In this document: positions 24,249-32,850 of the stretch, piece after piece
Layout of the letters: each line of letters opens with the position of its first letter
Position numbering within the stretch: position 1 is the stretch's first letter
Assembly: GCA_964450305.1 (NCBI GenBank)
Contig: CAYVFB010000002.1
Span: forward strand, 25,959-89,958
Direction: 5' to 3'
Length of the DNA: 64,000 nt
Source of the DNA: JAAYJG01 sp964450305
Lineage (GTDB): Bacteria; Bacillota; Clostridia; DSM-8532
Translations under genes and position numbers: made by a program
Notes under the pieces: model-generated
Told to the model about the DNA's origin: nothing
Databases searched by the model: none
The model's input: the letters and a program-made list of their open reading frames with translations, nothing else

Positions 24249-24986
24249 ATGAAACTTGATGTCATAGCGATAGAAAAATTTTACAGTAAAAAGAAAGTCC
24301 TTTCTTCAACAACTTTTTCCCTTGGATCCGGTGATATCCTTGGCATATTGGGGCCCAATGGAGCAGGCAAATCAACGCTGCTTGCCATATTAGCCTCCTT
24401 GATCAAACCAACTTCAGGAAAGGTGCTGCTGGACGGTTCGGATTTATTGTCAGACCCTTTTTATCTGAGAAAAATAGTGGGATATGTCCCTCAGGACATT
24501 GCCCTTTATGATGAACTGACCGTAAGGGATAACCTTCAATTTTGGCTTGGAAAACAAAAAAGCCGCAGTTCCGGGAAAAATATCGAAACCATTGCGAATG
24601 ATATGAAGCTTTCGGATGTTCTCGGTAAAAAAACCGGCATCCTCTCGGGCGGCATGAAAAGAAGGCTGAATATGGCGGTCGCTTTGTTGAATCATCCTAA
24701 ACTCATTCTTTTGGATGAACCCCTGGCCGGCGTCGACATAAAAACTCAGGCTACCATCGCAGCCCACCTGAGGCATTTGTCCGAACAGGGAAATATCATC
24801 ATCATGTCCAGCCATAACCCGGAAATGGTTCATTCCCTCGGTAGTAAAATTCTAATGCTCGACCAGGGGGAGCAGATTTTCTTCGGTTCTCTCAAGGATG
24901 CCTATGGCCTCGTCGAAGAGCAGGAAATCAATCCTCTGCGTGAGGTTATTGATAGAAAGTATCATTTGTTTGGTAAAGGAGATTAG
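24249..24986 (+). CDS. ABC exporter ATP-binding protein
   Basis: 245 residues: Walker A GPNGAGKST (35-43), Q-loop YVPQDIALYDELTV (about 77-90), signature LSGGMKRRL (about 134), Walker B LILLDEP (about 155) and H-loop SSHNPEM. It belongs to the drug/antibiotic ABC-2 exporter class (CcmA/NatA-like). It is first in a four-gene unit with a membrane-anchored partner (24989) and two permeases (26831, 28116). The ATG is preceded by GGAG with a 6-nt spacer, and the gene ends 2 bp before the next start. Confidence 0.93.
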   Translation: MKLDVIAIEKFYSKKKVLSSTTFSLGSGDILGILGPNGAGKSTLLAILASLIKPTSGKVLLDGSDLLSDPFYLRKIVGYVPQDIALYDELTVRDNLQFWLGKQKSRSSGKNIETIANDMKLSDVLGKKTGILSGGMKRRLNMAVALLNHPKLILLDEPLAGVDIKTQATIAAHLRHLSEQGNIIIMSSHNPEMVHSLGSKILMLDQGEQIFFGSLKDAYGLVEEQEINPLREVIDRKYHLFGKGD

Positions 24987-24988
24987 AT

Positions 24989-26728
24989 ATGGAGAATGAA
25001 ACAACTGTCCACGGTAAAGCAAAAACAGGTAAAATCATCGCTATTATAGTTTTAGTTGCAATCGTTTTGGGTGCTGGCGGATACTTTCTTTATTCCAGCG
25101 TTTTCGGCATGAATGCTGAGCAGACTTTTCTGTATGTAGCGGCAAACAGCTTGAAAAAAGACTCCCCTGCTGCAGCAACACTGTCCCGGGAGCTTTTGGA
25201 TTATCTAATGAAGAACTCTTACCAGGCGAATTCTCGCATAAAGGCAGCATTTGAACCAGGTGCTGGCACTGATATAGGCTATGAGGGTGATTTAGCGGAG
25301 GATATACTGAACAAGTTATCTATTGACTTTAGTTTACAATCTGATTTTAAGGAAAAACAATATATGGCTAATATCAATCTGAACTATGACGGAGCAGACC
25401 TGATAGATGGCAACGTTATAACCGATACGAATTTTCTTGCATTTCAGGTTCCGGTATTTCAGGATGAATACTGGATGATAAACTATGAGGACCTTAATTC
25501 ATTCGCTGATATGGCTAATCTATATATTAATGTCCCGGAAAATAAGCCGGATTTTAAACAGCTGATCGACGGTATTAAGCTGGACGAAGAACTGATAAAG
25601 GAAATTCAGAAAGACTATGGCAAATTCATAATGGACTTTTTTGATGAAGAAGATTTTTCATGGAACAAAAAAGCCACCACAACGGTTGCCGGAAAAACTA
25701 TAAAGTGCCAGCAACTGACCCTTGAATTGGACAGCGACAGGGTTGAAGAATTTGTTGAAGAGTTTACCAGCAAACTGATTGAAGATGATAATATTATCGC
25801 TCTGTTTTCTAAAACACTATACAACTTCTTTAAAAATGCCGAGGAAGCAGGCATGCTGCAATTTGTCAATGAAGACATGGACCTGGATTATTACTTGTTT
25901 GACGAGGATCTTGAAGGATTACCCGATGAGGATGACATTACCGCAGTTATTGAGGAAAAATTGAGCTATGCAGAAGATTGGTATGATTATATTGAATTGG
26001 GAGATCTGGAGTATACACAAACCTTTGACAGCAAAAAGAAGCTGATCAGCAGCGAAGTTGGTTATAATTTCAATGACAGTGATGCAGCCTATGATTTGGA
26101 CTGGCTGGTGCAAAACTATACCCTGAGCAATAAAACTTCCGAGCTCATACTAGAGTTTGGACTGTTCTCAACCTACGGCAGCAACAAACAAGACAAGTCT
26201 GGAATACGGATTGAGGTTGAGGCGCTTGACAATGCTGTTAAAAACGGGTTTGAGACCGAAGCAGAAGGTACATTTGTTGTATATAATGATGGAGAGAAAG
26301 AACTGATGATCGATGCCGATCTGGAAGGAAACCGGTCACTGGGTAAGAGTGCCGAATCGGCAAAGTACAAGTATTCCATTAAGGCAGAAAATATTTATTC
26401 GGAGCAGTATGGGTTTGAGGGTACCGTGGCTTATGATCTTCAGGGAAGCATTGGCAGCAAAAAGGTTGAAGCGAATTTGGATCTTGACCACATAATTTCT
26501 TATATGGACGCTAATGAGGACGAATCCGTCGAAACCGGACTTAGTATAGATACTGAGTTTTCTCTTGGGAAAACAGAAATTCCCGTGCTGGAATCATCCA
26601 ATTCAATCAACTTGGGTGACCTGAGCAGTGATGAGTACAATGAATTAGTCCAGGATTTCTATGATAATATGTCGGATTTTGTATACGAAAATGACGAAAT
26701 TTATGATCTGATAAATGATATGTTTTAA
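24989..26728 (+). CDS. large membrane-anchored extracytoplasmic protein of ABC cassette
   Basis: 579 residues. One N-terminal membrane anchor (about 14-36, IIAIIVLVAIVLGAGGYFLY) is followed by a very acidic (Asp/Glu-rich) extracytoplasmic region with beta-strand-like alternation throughout and no Cys pairs of note. No catalytic motif is recognisable. It resembles uncharacterised DUF-type proteins found with clostridial ABC-2 cassettes, but I cannot name the family with confidence. Translationally tied to the ATPase gene (2-bp spacing, GGAG at the ATPase gene's end). It could be a substrate-capturing or sensor subunit. A GC-rich hairpin follows it before the permeases. Confidence 0.85.
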   Translation: MENETTVHGKAKTGKIIAIIVLVAIVLGAGGYFLYSSVFGMNAEQTFLYVAANSLKKDSPAAATLSRELLDYLMKNSYQANSRIKAAFEPGAGTDIGYEGDLAEDILNKLSIDFSLQSDFKEKQYMANINLNYDGADLIDGNVITDTNFLAFQVPVFQDEYWMINYEDLNSFADMANLYINVPENKPDFKQLIDGIKLDEELIKEIQKDYGKFIMDFFDEEDFSWNKKATTTVAGKTIKCQQLTLELDSDRVEEFVEEFTSKLIEDDNIIALFSKTLYNFFKNAEEAGMLQFVNEDMDLDYYLFDEDLEGLPDEDDITAVIEEKLSYAEDWYDYIELGDLEYTQTFDSKKKLISSEVGYNFNDSDAAYDLDWLVQNYTLSNKTSELILEFGLFSTYGSNKQDKSGIRIEVEALDNAVKNGFETEAEGTFVVYNDGEKELMIDADLEGNRSLGKSAESAKYKYSIKAENIYSEQYGFEGTVAYDLQGSIGSKKVEANLDLDHIISYMDANEDESVETGLSIDTEFSLGKTEIPVLESSNSINLGDLSSDEYNELVQDFYDNMSDFVYENDEIYDLINDMF

Positions 26729-26782
26729 TGATTTTTATGCGTACCGACGGCCACAGGGCCGTAAGATGCGCTGGTTCTGTTT

Positions 26783-26820
26783 CAGGGGGGGTGGTCCATT
26801 GAAACACCTCCCCTGCTTTT
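26783..26820 (+). terminator. intra-operon terminator or processing hairpin
   Basis: CAGGGGGGGTG (26783-26793) pairs with CACCTCCCCTG (26805-26815) in an 11-bp stem followed by CTTTT. It separates the ATPase/anchor genes from the two permease genes and overlaps the region just before the permease ribosome-binding site, so it may limit or stagger permease expression. Confidence 0.65.
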
Positions 26821-26830
26821 GGAGCATAAT

Positions 26831-28078
26831 ATGCGGTTTAGTCATTTATTTTGGTATGAACTGAAACGAACTCTGGGCAACGGGTGGAACATTGTGTTTT
26901 CAATGCTCATTCCTGCGCTGACAATTAGTTTGTTTGCATATGCTGCCGCTCCCTATCTTTTCGAAGGCGAGAAAATGGAACCCTTCCAGGTAGCCGTGGT
27001 CGATCAGGAGCAGACCCTGGAAACAAGATATATCATCAATCATTTGAAAAACACCGAAGCCGGGAAACAGCTTTTATCGATGCGGCTGGTTACCATGGAA
27101 GATGCGCAAACACTTCTTAACAACGGCAGTGTCGCAGCCATTGTCATCATCCCGGAGGGAATCACCAATAACCTTTATTATGCTGAACCAACGGTTCTGC
27201 AAATCATAGGAAGCCCAAAATATCCCTTTCAGGCTGAAATATTAAGAGACATCCTGCAAACCGGCGCCGAGCTTATCAGTATTGCCCAGGGCGGAATTGA
27301 AACCCTTTGGGAGTACATGGACAGAATCGGAATGGATCGGGATGTAATGGCAGACAAATATGCAGATACCGCATTTAATTTCTATATCAAAGTACTGGGC
27401 AGAGATCAGGTGATGAAGGCCATGGGGCAGGTATCTGCCACCGGAATGAACATTCCGCTGGAGTATTATATTGTCTCCATATTCATCATCTTTATGTTTT
27501 TTCAGGCTTTATCGGTCTTGCAGCCGGTTTTTTCCGATCTGGAAAGGAAAACCGTCCATAGGATTATTCTGAAGGGCGGGACTTCTTTTCACTATATTCT
27601 TGCGAAATATCTTTCAGTGGTCACCGTACAATTCCTCCAATACTTTATCCCCGGCATTCTTGTTTTCCTGGCAGCCGGAAATAGCTCTGATAGCAGTTTC
27701 CTGCTTGTGCCGGCAGGTTTTATCGCCATTTCACTGTGCTCCTGCTCCATGATAATGGTGTTTGGTTATCTGATCACCAAAATGGAAGCCGCAATCGGCT
27801 TTGGATTTGTCTTTATTCTGTTATCCGCTTTTTTAGGCGGCGGAATCATTCCTCTGGCATTTTTGCCTGAAACCATCCGTAATTTGAGCATCATTTCGCC
27901 GCATTACTGGGCAATGCAGACACTGTTGAACAGTACTTTCGGAAATCATCCGGACGCCGTGCTTCAGGGCACGGCCGTCCTTGTTTTGATATCAGCCGTA
28001 TTTTTTACATGCAGCACGCTGTTGCTGCGTCGCGCGACTAAGATGCCGCAAGCCGGCATTTTGGAACAGATGGCTTGA
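26831..28078 (+). CDS. ABC-2-type exporter permease
   Basis: 415 residues: an N-terminal membrane segment (about 20-42), a large extracytoplasmic domain (about 50-215) with VAVVDQEQT at its start, then five membrane segments in the C-terminal half (FFQALSVLQPVF, ILVFLAAGN, SCSMIMVFGYL, FVFILLSAFLGGGIIPLAFLP, AVFFTCSTLL). This is the ABC-2 YhgE/YadH-like layout; LGGGIIPLAFLPE is the usual ABC-2 signature region. The start is ATG 26831 with GGAG 7 nt upstream. It pairs with the next gene as the second half of a heterodimeric channel. Confidence 0.9.
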   Translation: MRFSHLFWYELKRTLGNGWNIVFSMLIPALTISLFAYAAAPYLFEGEKMEPFQVAVVDQEQTLETRYIINHLKNTEAGKQLLSMRLVTMEDAQTLLNNGSVAAIVIIPEGITNNLYYAEPTVLQIIGSPKYPFQAEILRDILQTGAELISIAQGGIETLWEYMDRIGMDRDVMADKYADTAFNFYIKVLGRDQVMKAMGQVSATGMNIPLEYYIVSIFIIFMFFQALSVLQPVFSDLERKTVHRIILKGGTSFHYILAKYLSVVTVQFLQYFIPGILVFLAAGNSSDSSFLLVPAGFIAISLCSCSMIMVFGYLITKMEAAIGFGFVFILLSAFLGGGIIPLAFLPETIRNLSIISPHYWAMQTLLNSTFGNHPDAVLQGTAVLVLISAVFFTCSTLLLRRATKMPQAGILEQMA

Positions 28079-28115
28079 TCGCCTGAACCATCAGCCAATT
28101 ATTTAAGGGTATGCT

Positions 28116-29309
28116 ATGATAAGCTTTTGGCGCATTTTTCTATGCAGAATCAAATTACTGGTACTTCAGCGGGAATTTCTCCTGTTCTCGGTAATACTCT
28201 TTGTTGTATCCATTTTCTTTGGGAACGGTTCCATTGGTTCATTGAAAGGGAGTGCGGCAAATATCCCGGTTGCCGTTATCGATCAGGATCAAACCGAAAT
28301 CTCCCGTGAGGTTATCATGAACGTGCAAAAAAATCCTTCCATTCACTTGTCTGAGCTTCCAAGGGAAGAGGCGATGAGAAGGTTACAGACCTCAACCGTT
28401 GACGCGGTGTGTATTATCCGGGAAGATTTCTCTGATAACCTGTATGCTGATCAGTTGAAGGAACTGATCGAAATATATACCATCCCCGCGCCGGTAACAT
28501 CGGGTATTGTCGCCGAAGCCTTCAGCGGGGAAACGATGAAGGCATGGATCGGAATAAAAAGCATATCCGGGATTCTTGAAGAATACGGCATGACCATGGA
28601 TGAAGCGCAGGAAAGCTTTCTTGACGAAATTCAGGATTTTCAAAAAAACGCAATACAGGAGCATCCGCTGCTGATTATTGAATATCATGAGCAGCGCGGC
28701 GATGGCGCAGATAATTTCAAAATGGATGACAAGGATAACCTGAAGCGTCTGATAAGGTATTGGAATGTTGTTTCCGCTTTTCTTGCTTTCCTTGGCTCTT
28801 TATGGCTGTTAAAGGAAAAAGAAAACGGTTTTTTGCGCAGGATAAGCACGACAACCGGAGGCTTGCTGTATTATCTTTCCTCTTCCGCACTGACGGTTTC
28901 ATTTTTTATCTGGTGTTTATCTGTGTTTTCCATTCTTGTTTGTGGCGAAGCTACCGGAAAACTTTTAGCTGCCTGTCTTTTATTGATGTTTTTCTATATT
29001 TGTATCAGCGTATCCCTTGGATTTGTCATGGCAGCTCTTTGTGGATCTATATGGAGGATGATGGTTGTCATTCCCGCCGCTACATTCGTGATGGCCCTTT
29101 TCGGCGGAAGCATTATAAACCTGTCCGAGGTTTTAACACATTGGAAAATGATTGCCCAATGGACCCCCTCCTATTGGTTGAATGAAGGTTTTTCCAGCAT
29201 ACTTGCCGGAGAACCCCTGGGATACATCGTTATTTTGGTAATGGCTGCCGTCGCGGCTGCTGTCTTAAGCCTTGTTCCTTACCTTCTGTCCCACCGCGTA
29301 AGAAGATAA
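28116..29309 (+). CDS. ABC-2-type exporter permease, second subunit
   Basis: 397 residues with the same plan as its upstream neighbour: a membrane segment near 20-38, an extracytoplasmic domain with VAVIDQDQTEISREV, then membrane segments from about 215, with MVVIPAATFVMALFGGSIINLSE corresponding to the ABC-2 signature region. The two permeases and the ATPase at 24249 probably form one exporter. AAGGG stands 6 nt before the ATG. Substrate unknown; no biosynthetic genes adjoin. Confidence 0.9.
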   Translation: MISFWRIFLCRIKLLVLQREFLLFSVILFVVSIFFGNGSIGSLKGSAANIPVAVIDQDQTEISREVIMNVQKNPSIHLSELPREEAMRRLQTSTVDAVCIIREDFSDNLYADQLKELIEIYTIPAPVTSGIVAEAFSGETMKAWIGIKSISGILEEYGMTMDEAQESFLDEIQDFQKNAIQEHPLLIIEYHEQRGDGADNFKMDDKDNLKRLIRYWNVVSAFLAFLGSLWLLKEKENGFLRRISTTTGGLLYYLSSSALTVSFFIWCLSVFSILVCGEATGKLLAACLLLMFFYICISVSLGFVMAALCGSIWRMMVVIPAATFVMALFGGSIINLSEVLTHWKMIAQWTPSYWLNEGFSSILAGEPLGYIVILVMAAVAAAVLSLVPYLLSHRVRR

Positions 29310-29386
29310 GGTTCTCCAGGGGTGCAGGTACCTTGGCGTATTTGAGCCAATGTACCTGAGCCCCATCTCCTGTCCGCCCCCTGGTT

Positions 29387-29704
29387 TCACTCCTCCAGTC
29401 GTTCCACCTTAAACGAAACAGGCCTCATACCATCCGTGCAGCAAACAATCATCGTTTTATCATCCTTCATCCAGTTGTTGAACACTTCCGTATTGAAGTT
29501 TCCACCTCTTCCAAGAGCGGCAACAACCTTGTTAATATCATTCCATGCCCAGTCACAGAAGTTTTGCGGCTTTTCAAAAAGGCTGCAGATAAACTCCTGA
29601 CCCTCTTGAAAAAATGGGCATTTCTCTACAATATCATTCGAAAATTGTTCTGCCAGTTCTTTATTCAGCGCTCTTTTCAAAACAGTAATTTTACATCTTG
29701 CCAT
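29387..29704 (-). CDS. TIGR04076-family small protein
   Basis: 105 residues starting MARCKITVLKRALNKELAEQ, the N-terminus of the TIGR04076 family, with CPFFQEGQEF, FCDWAWNDI and the late CCTDGMRPVSFKVERL. Conserved Cys (C4, C29, C49, C88-89) suggest a metal or redox function, but none has been established. Monocistronic and convergent with the ABC cassette. Ribosome-binding site GGAG (as AGGAGATC) before ATG 29704. Confidence 0.88.
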   Translation of the reverse strand: MARCKITVLKRALNKELAEQFSNDIVEKCPFFQEGQEFICSLFEKPQNFCDWAWNDINKVVAALGRGGNFNTEVFNNWMKDDKTMIVCCTDGMRPVSFKVERLEE

Positions 29705-29807
29705 AAATGATCTCCTCTTCCCTGCCCGATATTTGCCGGCTATTTCACAGGTTTGTCCTACAATCAGAATAGCATTTACATAATATTACTGTCAAATCAG
29801 TAAACTT

Positions 29808-29900
29808 CTCTCGTTCAGCAGGTTGTGCTTTGAACATTAACCACGCTCATGTTGAAGTCCTCAAAGCTTTTTGCAGGAGGTTACGCCTTTGATCTTCTGT
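29808..29900. repeat. possible family B fragment
   Basis: TCTCGTTCAGCAGGTTGTGC resembles the family B CTTCGTTCAGCAGGCTGCGC end, and GCAGGAGGTTACGCC follows. The match is short, so this is tentative. Confidence 0.3.
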
Positions 29901-29951
29901 TTTCACTTTTGTATAAGATAACTGAAAAATATCTGGCCAGATGAAATTTTT

Positions 29952-29999
29952 TTGATAAATTTTTTATAGACACTAATATATTAGTATGTTAATATATTA
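29952..29999 (+). promoter_or_regulatory. uxuA promoter with paired palindromic operators
   Basis: TTGATA (29952-29957), 17-nt spacer, then AATATA as possible -10. Two copies of the palindrome TAATATATTA lie at 29974-29983 and 29990-29999, 16 bp centre to centre, covering the -10 region. Such a layout suits a dimeric GntR-family repressor, probably the one encoded at 31595. Confidence 0.6.
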
Positions 30000-30052
30000 T
30001 TAGAGGTTGATTTTAGACATCACGATTTGTTCAAGAAAGGATGAATGCGTTT

Positions 30053-31201
30053 ATGAAAATGACATTAAGATGGTTTGGTTCTGAAACAGATACCGTTCCT
30101 TTGAAATATATCCGTCAAATCCCCGGTGTTCAGGGAGTTGTAACTACCCTTTACGATATTCCCGCCGGAGAGGTTTGGCCCAGGGAAAGAATCCGTGCCA
30201 TGAAAGCGGAAGTGGAAAGTCATGGTCTTGAGGTATTGGGAATTGAAAGTGTAAACATCCATGACGCCATCAAGGTTGGGCTGGCGGAACGTGATCACTA
30301 CATCGCAAATTATATTCAAACCCTGAAGCATTTGGGTGAAGAAGGAATTCATCTTGTTTGCTACAACTTCATGCCGGTATTTGACTGGACGCGCTCCGAT
30401 TTGGCCAAAAGCCGTGAAGATGGTGCCACCGTATTATCCTATGATCAGGATATTATCGACCAAATCAACCCTGAAGAAATGTTCAGCAGGATGGATTCGA
30501 ATTCCAACGGTTTTCTTTTGCCAGGCTGGGAACCTGAGAGAATGGCAAAAATCCGTTCACTGTTTGAACTATACAAGGACGTTGATGCTGACAGGCTTTT
30601 AGAAAACCTGAAGGTTTTTTTAACCGCCATCATGCCCACCTGCGAAGAATACGGCATTAAAATGGCCATTCATCCCGATGATCCTGCATGGCCGGTATTC
30701 GGGCTGTCCCGTGTGGTAACAAACAAGGAAAACCTGTTGAAAATCGTCAGCATGGTCAACAGTCCATACAATGGTGTCACCCTTTGCACCGGTTCACTGG
30801 GCTCCAACCCTGAAAACGATATACCGGACATTATCCGTGCCCTTGGCAGCAGAATTCACTTTGCCCATGTGCGTAACATCAGGCATTTGGGAAAAGGAAA
30901 ATTCGACGAGTCCGCTCATCTGTCTTCCGATGGTTCTATGGATATGTATGAGATCATGAAAGCATTCCATGATGTCGGCTTTGATGGAATCATGAGACCC
31001 GACCATGGCAGGGCGATATGGGATGAAAAATCCATGCCCGGCTATGGTTTGTATGACCGTGCCCTTGGCGTGGCTTACCTGAATGGACTTTGGGAAGCCA
31101 TCTGTAAGCAGAGTCCAGCCCCTGTGGTTTGCGGGAATGAATATTATGAAATGAACCTTTCAGGAATGCTGATGTATAGCAAGACGAAAGCAACAGTTTA
31201 A
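30053..31201 (+). CDS. uxuA: mannonate dehydratase
   Basis: Dehydrates D-mannonate to 2-keto-3-deoxygluconate in hexuronate (pectin/glucuronate) breakdown, 382 residues. Family marks are MKMTLRWFGSETD at the N-terminus, IPGVQGVVTTLYDIPAGEVW, ESVNIHDAIK, CYNFMPVFDWTRSDL, the metal-site segments AIHPDDPAWP and CTGSLGSNP, HVRNIRHL, and DHGRAIWDEKSMPGYGLYDRALG. The start is ATG 30053, where AAGGA lies about 10 nt upstream; an ATG at 30041 sits directly against that site. It is a single gene followed about 390 bp later by its likely GntR regulator, and it fits with the pectinesterase at 39324. Confidence 0.96.
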   Translation: MKMTLRWFGSETDTVPLKYIRQIPGVQGVVTTLYDIPAGEVWPRERIRAMKAEVESHGLEVLGIESVNIHDAIKVGLAERDHYIANYIQTLKHLGEEGIHLVCYNFMPVFDWTRSDLAKSREDGATVLSYDQDIIDQINPEEMFSRMDSNSNGFLLPGWEPERMAKIRSLFELYKDVDADRLLENLKVFLTAIMPTCEEYGIKMAIHPDDPAWPVFGLSRVVTNKENLLKIVSMVNSPYNGVTLCTGSLGSNPENDIPDIIRALGSRIHFAHVRNIRHLGKGKFDESAHLSSDGSMDMYEIMKAFHDVGFDGIMRPDHGRAIWDEKSMPGYGLYDRALGVAYLNGLWEAICKQSPAPVVCGNEYYEMNLSGMLMYSKTKATV

Positions 31202-31297
31202 GAGCAACTGTTGCCGGAACCTTTTTCATAAATCCCCTCTCTGGTGGCAGCGGAAGCAAATGCGTGGCAATTGCTTCCGTTTGCTGTTACTATTTAG

Positions 31298-31433
31298 AGG
31301 TAAGCAGGCGCAGCTTGCTGAACGAAGTGAAGGAGCTTTGCATTACTCCGGAAAAGATCCTTCGCTGCGCTCGGATGACATTGCTGTGCAGGATGACCTC
31401 GCTGCGCTCAGGATAAAACACATACCTCTGAAC
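31298..31433. repeat. family B dispersed repeat, inverted copy B4
   Basis: Read on the minus strand it gives AGGTATGTGTTTTATCCTGAG, then GAAGGATC, GGAGTAATGC and CTCCTTCACTTCGTTCAGCA, matching B1-B3 in the opposite orientation. It contains extra ATCCTTCGCTGCGCTCGGATGACA-type inverted pieces. It occupies the spacer between uxuA and the GntR gene; the rest of that spacer shows no gene. Confidence 0.7.
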
Positions 31434-31594
31434 AGGAATCTTTTGATATTTCGATTGTTTCAGATCAATTCAATTGCTTGTACATTTGCTCCCGTTGTTA
31501 TATCATAGTTTTATGTATTCCCAGAACCTTTGCTCAAGCTTTATTTAGTTCATTGCGGGCTTCAATATAATTTCAGTTATACAGGGAGATAGTT

Positions 31595-32326
31595 ATGTTT
31601 GCAGATAGTATGAATTCCATGCCATTATCATACAACATCGGCGATAATGTTTATTACACTCTTTTGAAAAACATTGTCAACCTGAACCTGAAACCCGGCG
31701 AACCCTTGAATGTGAAAAGCATATCCGAACAGCTAAATGTAAGCAGAACCCCGGTAAGGGATGCTTTAATCAAGCTGGCAAAGGAAGGGCTGGTGGATGT
31801 GTTCCCCCAAAAGGGGACCAGTGTTTCACAAATTGACATGCGAAGGGTTCAGGAGGAACAATTTCTGCGCCAAAGCCTGGAAGTGAGGGCTGTCACCATT
31901 TTTATGCAGGAGCATCAGCCGTCCCACCTAAGAAGCCTGGCTGAGTTTATTCAAAAGCAGGTCGAGGCTCTTGAAGCCGGGGACCATCTTTCCTGCCTGC
32001 AATATGATGATGAATTCCACCATGTGTTCTTTGATGCCATTGATAAGAACATGTGCTGGGATGCGATACAGAGCTTGTCCGGGCATTACAGAAGGGTGCG
32101 CTTGATGAGCATCTGGGATCGCGATGTTTTTGCCGGTGTGATCGAGCAGCACCAGCATATGCTTGAAAACATCAAAGCAGGAAACATCGAAACGGTAAGG
32201 CAGCTTTTCCTGGAGCATTCCTCAAAGCTTGTCAGAGAAGTTGAAGCCTTGTCGGAAAAGTATCCGGAGTACTTCAAGGATCAAAAAGAAGGAAACTTTC
32301 TACTGAAAGATTTTTTACGGCGATAA
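31595..32326 (+). CDS. GntR/FCD-family transcriptional regulator
   Basis: 243 residues: an N-terminal winged helix (about 15-85, GEPLNVKSISEQLNVSRTPVRDALIKL, VDVFPQKGTSVSQI) and a C-terminal FCD all-helical effector domain (about 95-225) with metal-binding-type histidines (DDEFHHVFFDAI, HYRRVR, EQHQHMLENI). This subfamily includes UxuR/ExuR-type sensors of hexuronates, so I infer control of uxuA through the TAATATATTA pair. The ribosome-binding site is GGGAG with a 6-nt spacer. Confidence 0.9.
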   Translation: MFADSMNSMPLSYNIGDNVYYTLLKNIVNLNLKPGEPLNVKSISEQLNVSRTPVRDALIKLAKEGLVDVFPQKGTSVSQIDMRRVQEEQFLRQSLEVRAVTIFMQEHQPSHLRSLAEFIQKQVEALEAGDHLSCLQYDDEFHHVFFDAIDKNMCWDAIQSLSGHYRRVRLMSIWDRDVFAGVIEQHQHMLENIKAGNIETVRQLFLEHSSKLVREVEALSEKYPEYFKDQKEGNFLLKDFLRR

Positions 32327-32420
32327 TGGTGAACAGAAAATTTACACGGCAATCATGTATGGGTTCGGGTTATATGGTATAATCTATAATAGATGAATGT
32401 GATGGACAGGAGTATAGCAG

Positions 32421-32660
32421 ATGATTAAATTTTGTTCCGCATGTGGTTCAATCATGGATAATGAGGTTTGTACAAACAAGAAATGCAGCCTGCATAAAAC
32501 TGCTGTGGCCAGCGGTGCGAAGCCGTCGGCAAAAAAAGCAGCCAAAAGCGGAACTGTGAAAACCATTAAAGTGAAGTCCGATTATGAAAAAGCAAGAAAG
32601 AACTCCAAATGCATCACCTATAGCATTGAAGAACTGGAAAAGCTGAAAGACAATAAATAA
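32421..32660 (+). CDS. small zinc-ribbon, Lys-rich protein
   Basis: 79 residues. The N-terminal MIKFCSACGSIMDNEVCTNKKC gives CxxC...CxxxxC-type zinc ligands. A Lys/Ala/Ser-rich middle (32-55) resembles a nucleic-acid-binding tail, and the C-terminus is charged (SIEELEKLKDNK). AGGAG lies before the ATG, and a TATAAT is present 50 bp upstream. No family recognised; a small RNA/DNA-associated protein is plausible. Its 3' end runs into the 40-bp tandem array. Confidence 0.75.
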   Translation: MIKFCSACGSIMDNEVCTNKKCSLHKTAVASGAKPSAKKAAKSGTVKTIKVKSDYEKARKNSKCITYSIEELEKLKDNK

Positions 32661-32850
32661 GGTTCAAGTTTACTTTTAAGCCGCAGATTACAGGAAATAA
32701 CGTTCAAAGCTGTTATTACCCGGCAGACTGCAGAAGAAAACGTTCATAGCTGCTATTACCCAGCGGACTGCAGAAAAAAACGTTCATAGCTAACATTACC
32801 CGGCAGACTTCAGGAAATAACGTTCAAGGCCTGCTATTGGGTTGCGGCTT
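32651..32850. repeat. 40-bp tandem repeat array
   Basis: Four clear units at 32691-32730, 32731-32770, 32771-32810 and 32811-32850, plus a weaker one upstream (about 32651-32690). Unit core: AACGTTCAWAGCTG then TATTACCCGGCAGACTG. The last unit covers the final codons and stop of the UvrA-like gene, so that protein's C-terminus is encoded by repeat sequence. On the plus strand AATAACGTTCAAAGCTGTTATT in unit 1 is a small inverted repeat. Confidence 0.85.

Noticed and set aside
32651..32850. CRISPR-like array
   Set aside because: Units of 40 bp abut one another and vary internally; no spacers and no cas genes.
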